Assembly (NCBI GenBank): GCA_002358975.1
Contig: DEPX01000006.1
Span: 1-6,105 of the forward strand
Source: Micrococcaceae bacterium UBA3381
GTDB lineage: Bacteria; Actinomycetota; Actinomycetes; Actinomycetales; Micrococcaceae
Reading direction: 5' to 3'
Length of the DNA stretch: 6,105 bases
Shown here: positions 5,425-6,105 of the stretch, one piece after another
Numbering within the stretch: the stretch's first letter is position 1
Layout of the letters: each line of letters opens with the position of its first letter
Program-made: the position numbers and the translations under genes
Notes under the pieces: generated by a model
Told to the model about the DNA's origin: nothing
Seen by the model: only the letters and a program-made list of their open reading frames with translations
Databases searched by the model: none

Positions 5425-5734
5425 AGGGTCCTTCCTTGTTCTCGTTGCCATGATTCCGCGATAGCCCGGGCCGTTACAATATCTGCACTTTGGCTTGCTT
5501 TATCCCCTCCGGCCAGTAATAAGATCAAACGCTCACGATCCTGCAAGAAATACACGCGGTACCCGGACCGTGGTGAATACGTAGCTCAGAAATGCCCTGA
5601 CCTATTAGTTTCACATCACCAGGGTTTCGTGCAGCCAACCTGCCAATCCGAATACGGATTCGAGTAACAGCTCTACGGTCCTTTAACTTTCGAAATCATC
5701 GATCAAAAGTCGCTGACCTAACAACCTCAAGCAT
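5421..5734 (-). pseudogene. RelE/ParE-superfamily toxin 2, broken by nonsense codon and frameshift
   Basis: Aligned with toxin 1, the reading starts at ATG 5734 (MLEVVRSATFDR). It meets TGA at 5698-5696 in place of the tryptophan codon of toxin 1, then continues as FRKLKDRRAV and GDVKLIGQGISELRI. A one-base loss after Gly-Pro-Gly (about 5560) shifts the frame; in the restored frame it reads YRVYFLQ, LLLAGGDKASQSADI and ends at TGA 5423-5421, overlapping the antitoxin ATG. The mended protein would have 104 residues. With two independent lesions it can make no active toxin. The promoter-proximal sequence remains recognisably homologous to pair 1. Confidence 0.88.
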
Positions 5735-5740
5735 ATGTCA

Positions 5741-5769
5741 GCTATATTTCACACCATAGAAGCCGTCCA
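5741..5769 (-). promoter_or_regulatory. Probable promoter of pair 2
   Basis: On the minus strand TGGACG (5769-5764), 17 bases, then TATAGC (5746-5741) lie six bases before ATG 5734, again implying a leaderless toxin message. The -10 aligns with TATAGT of pair 1, but the palindrome AACTATAGTT of pair 1 is lost here. Confidence 0.45.
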
Positions 5770-5781
5770 GTACCGCCGACA

Positions 5782-5799
5782 ACACTGTTCGAGCAGTGT
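5782..5799. repeat. Near-perfect 18-bp palindrome upstream of pair 2
   Basis: ACACTG-TTCGAG-CAGTGT has perfect 6-bp arms and a nearly symmetric centre (16 of 18 positions). It lies just upstream of the pair 2 promoter and has no counterpart in pair 1. No T-run follows on either strand, so a terminator is unlikely. It could be an operator. Confidence 0.4.
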
Positions 5800-5808
5800 C
5801 TAACAAAA

Positions 5809-5835
5809 AATTTACTAACTGATATTCAGTAAATT
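5809..5835. repeat. Overlapping inverted repeats at partial tRNA copy 2
   Basis: AATTTACT (5809-5816) and AGTAAATT (5828-5835) are perfect 8-bp arms; inside them ACTGA-TAT-TCAGT (5818-5830) forms a second hairpin that shares bases with the right arm. The structure spans the junction of cassette and tRNA remnant, where a recombination core could lie. Confidence 0.35.
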
Positions 5836-5865
5836 CCGGGCTCGAGTCCCTGAGGGGGACAGTAC
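5823..5865 (+). repeat. Degenerate partial tRNA-Lys copy 2
   Basis: It aligns with copy 1 without gaps at 26 of the first 36 bases, including the intact 9-base block CTCGAGTCC of the T loop, and then with a two-base gap through GACAGTAC (GCACAGCAC in copy 1). The acceptor pairing is destroyed, so it is a relic. It is followed by the third homologous terminator. Confidence 0.75.
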
Positions 5866-5868
5866 AAA

Positions 5869-5909
5869 AAAGCACCTCGCAAAACTAATGCCTGCAAGGT
5901 GCTTTACTA
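5869..5909 (+). terminator. Terminator behind partial tRNA copy 2
   Basis: AAAGCACCT (5869-5877) and AGGTGCTTT (5897-5905) form a perfect 9-bp stem that can extend by GCA/TGC after one mismatch. The loop-side sequence CCTCGCA matches the terminator of copy 1, showing common descent. A's before and T's after would allow use in both directions. Confidence 0.7.
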
Positions 5910-6018
5910 TTACACACTAGTGAAATCACCCATAGACGTAGTTACAAAAGCGCAGGTAGCAAACGCCAGACCCTACAGTCTTGGCCCATGATGTGTACGT
6001 CATGATTGTGACGCTAAA

Positions 6019-6048
6019 TTGTGTCATGCATCAAGCTACTGCTAGCCT
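6019..6048 (+). promoter_or_regulatory. Probable promoter of the riboswitch transcript
   Basis: TTGTGT (6019-6024), an 18-base spacer and TAGCCT (6043-6048, fitting the TAnnnT pattern) would start transcription near 6055, just before the riboswitch. An inverted repeat CGTCA/TGACG (5998-6013) lies directly upstream and might bind a regulator. The stretch from 5910 to 5997 shows nothing I can name. Confidence 0.45.
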
Positions 6049-6052
6049 TTGC

Positions 6053-6105
6053 ACGTACCCATCAAGAGTGGCCGAGAGAACTGGCTCGTTGACGCCGCAG
6101 CAACC
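6053..6105 (+). ncRNA. SAM-I (S-box) riboswitch, 5' part, cut by window end
   Basis: The sequence ATCAAGAGTGGCCGAG...ACTGGCTCGTTGACGCC...GCAACC follows the S-box consensus in order. Helix P2 is GTGGC (6068-6072) with GCCGC (6094-6098). Inside it CGAG (6073-6076) pairs with CTCG (6085-6088), where the usual members have GGG/CCC, and TTGA precedes the P2 3' strand as in the kink-turn. GCAACC at the window end is the conserved start of the P3 region. S-box RNAs bind S-adenosylmethionine and lower expression of methionine or sulfur uptake and synthesis genes, so such a gene is expected to the right. The 3' half and expression platform are not visible. Confidence 0.82.

Larger units (their letters stand above)
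5024..5865. mobile_element. Putative tRNA-Lys islet 2 (decayed toxin-antitoxin cassette)
   Basis: About 0.8 kb between partial tRNA copies 1 and 2, containing a terminator and pair 2 with its broken toxin. It has the same order as islet 1 without the extra decayed gene. Serial insertion would make it the older unit, in keeping with its greater decay. Confidence 0.4.

Noticed and set aside
5782..5799. ACACTG...CAGTGT palindrome as a terminator
   Set aside because: Neither strand has a T-run after the hairpin.
5906..5997. Small gene between the last terminator and the riboswitch promoter
   Set aside because: No open frame with a ribosome binding site or protein-like sequence was seen.
1..6105. 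CRISPR array, transposase or integrase
   Set aside because: No regularly spaced repeats and no recombinase-like reading frame on either strand.

Overview
The window comes from an actinobacterium of moderate GC, most likely a member of the Micrococcales near the Micrococcaceae. The dihydroxy-acid dehydratase closely resembles the Arthrobacter/Rothia type, and ilvD and ilvB stand next to each other on one strand. The placement rests on remembered protein similarity, not on a search.

Left half (1-3606), all on the minus strand: ilvD (dihydroxy-acid dehydratase) is followed by ilvB (acetolactate synthase large subunit), which leaves the window at position 1. The roughly 270-base gap between them is a branched-chain amino acid attenuator. 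It holds a TTGACA promoter, a nine-codon leader peptide with the run Leu-Leu-Val-Val-Ile, a three-way-junction RNA fold that starts right after the leader stop, and an intrinsic terminator with seven U's ahead of ilvB. So ilvB can be switched by charged Leu/Val/Ile tRNA while ilvD lies upstream of that control.

Right half (3765-5905): an intact plus-strand tRNA-Lys(CTT) with its own terminator is followed by two cassettes, each with a minus-strand RelE-like toxin / HTH antitoxin pair of the HI1419/HI1420 type. Each cassette ends in a copy of the 3' half of the same tRNA plus a diverged copy of the tRNA terminator. The first copy matches the tRNA at 38 of 39 bases and the second is degenerate. 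This looks like two successive insertions, or tandem duplications, at the tRNA 3' end, with the oldest remnant farthest from the tRNA. Both antitoxins are intact 100-residue proteins. Toxin 2 has a nonsense codon and a frameshift, and toxin 1 has ATA where its leaderless start codon should be. A further decayed small gene (3938-4224) lies between the tRNA terminator and antitoxin 1. No integrase or transposase is visible.

Far right (6019-6105): a probable promoter leads into the 5' part of a SAM-I (S-box) riboswitch, cut by the window end. It probably controls a methionine or sulfur gene to the right.
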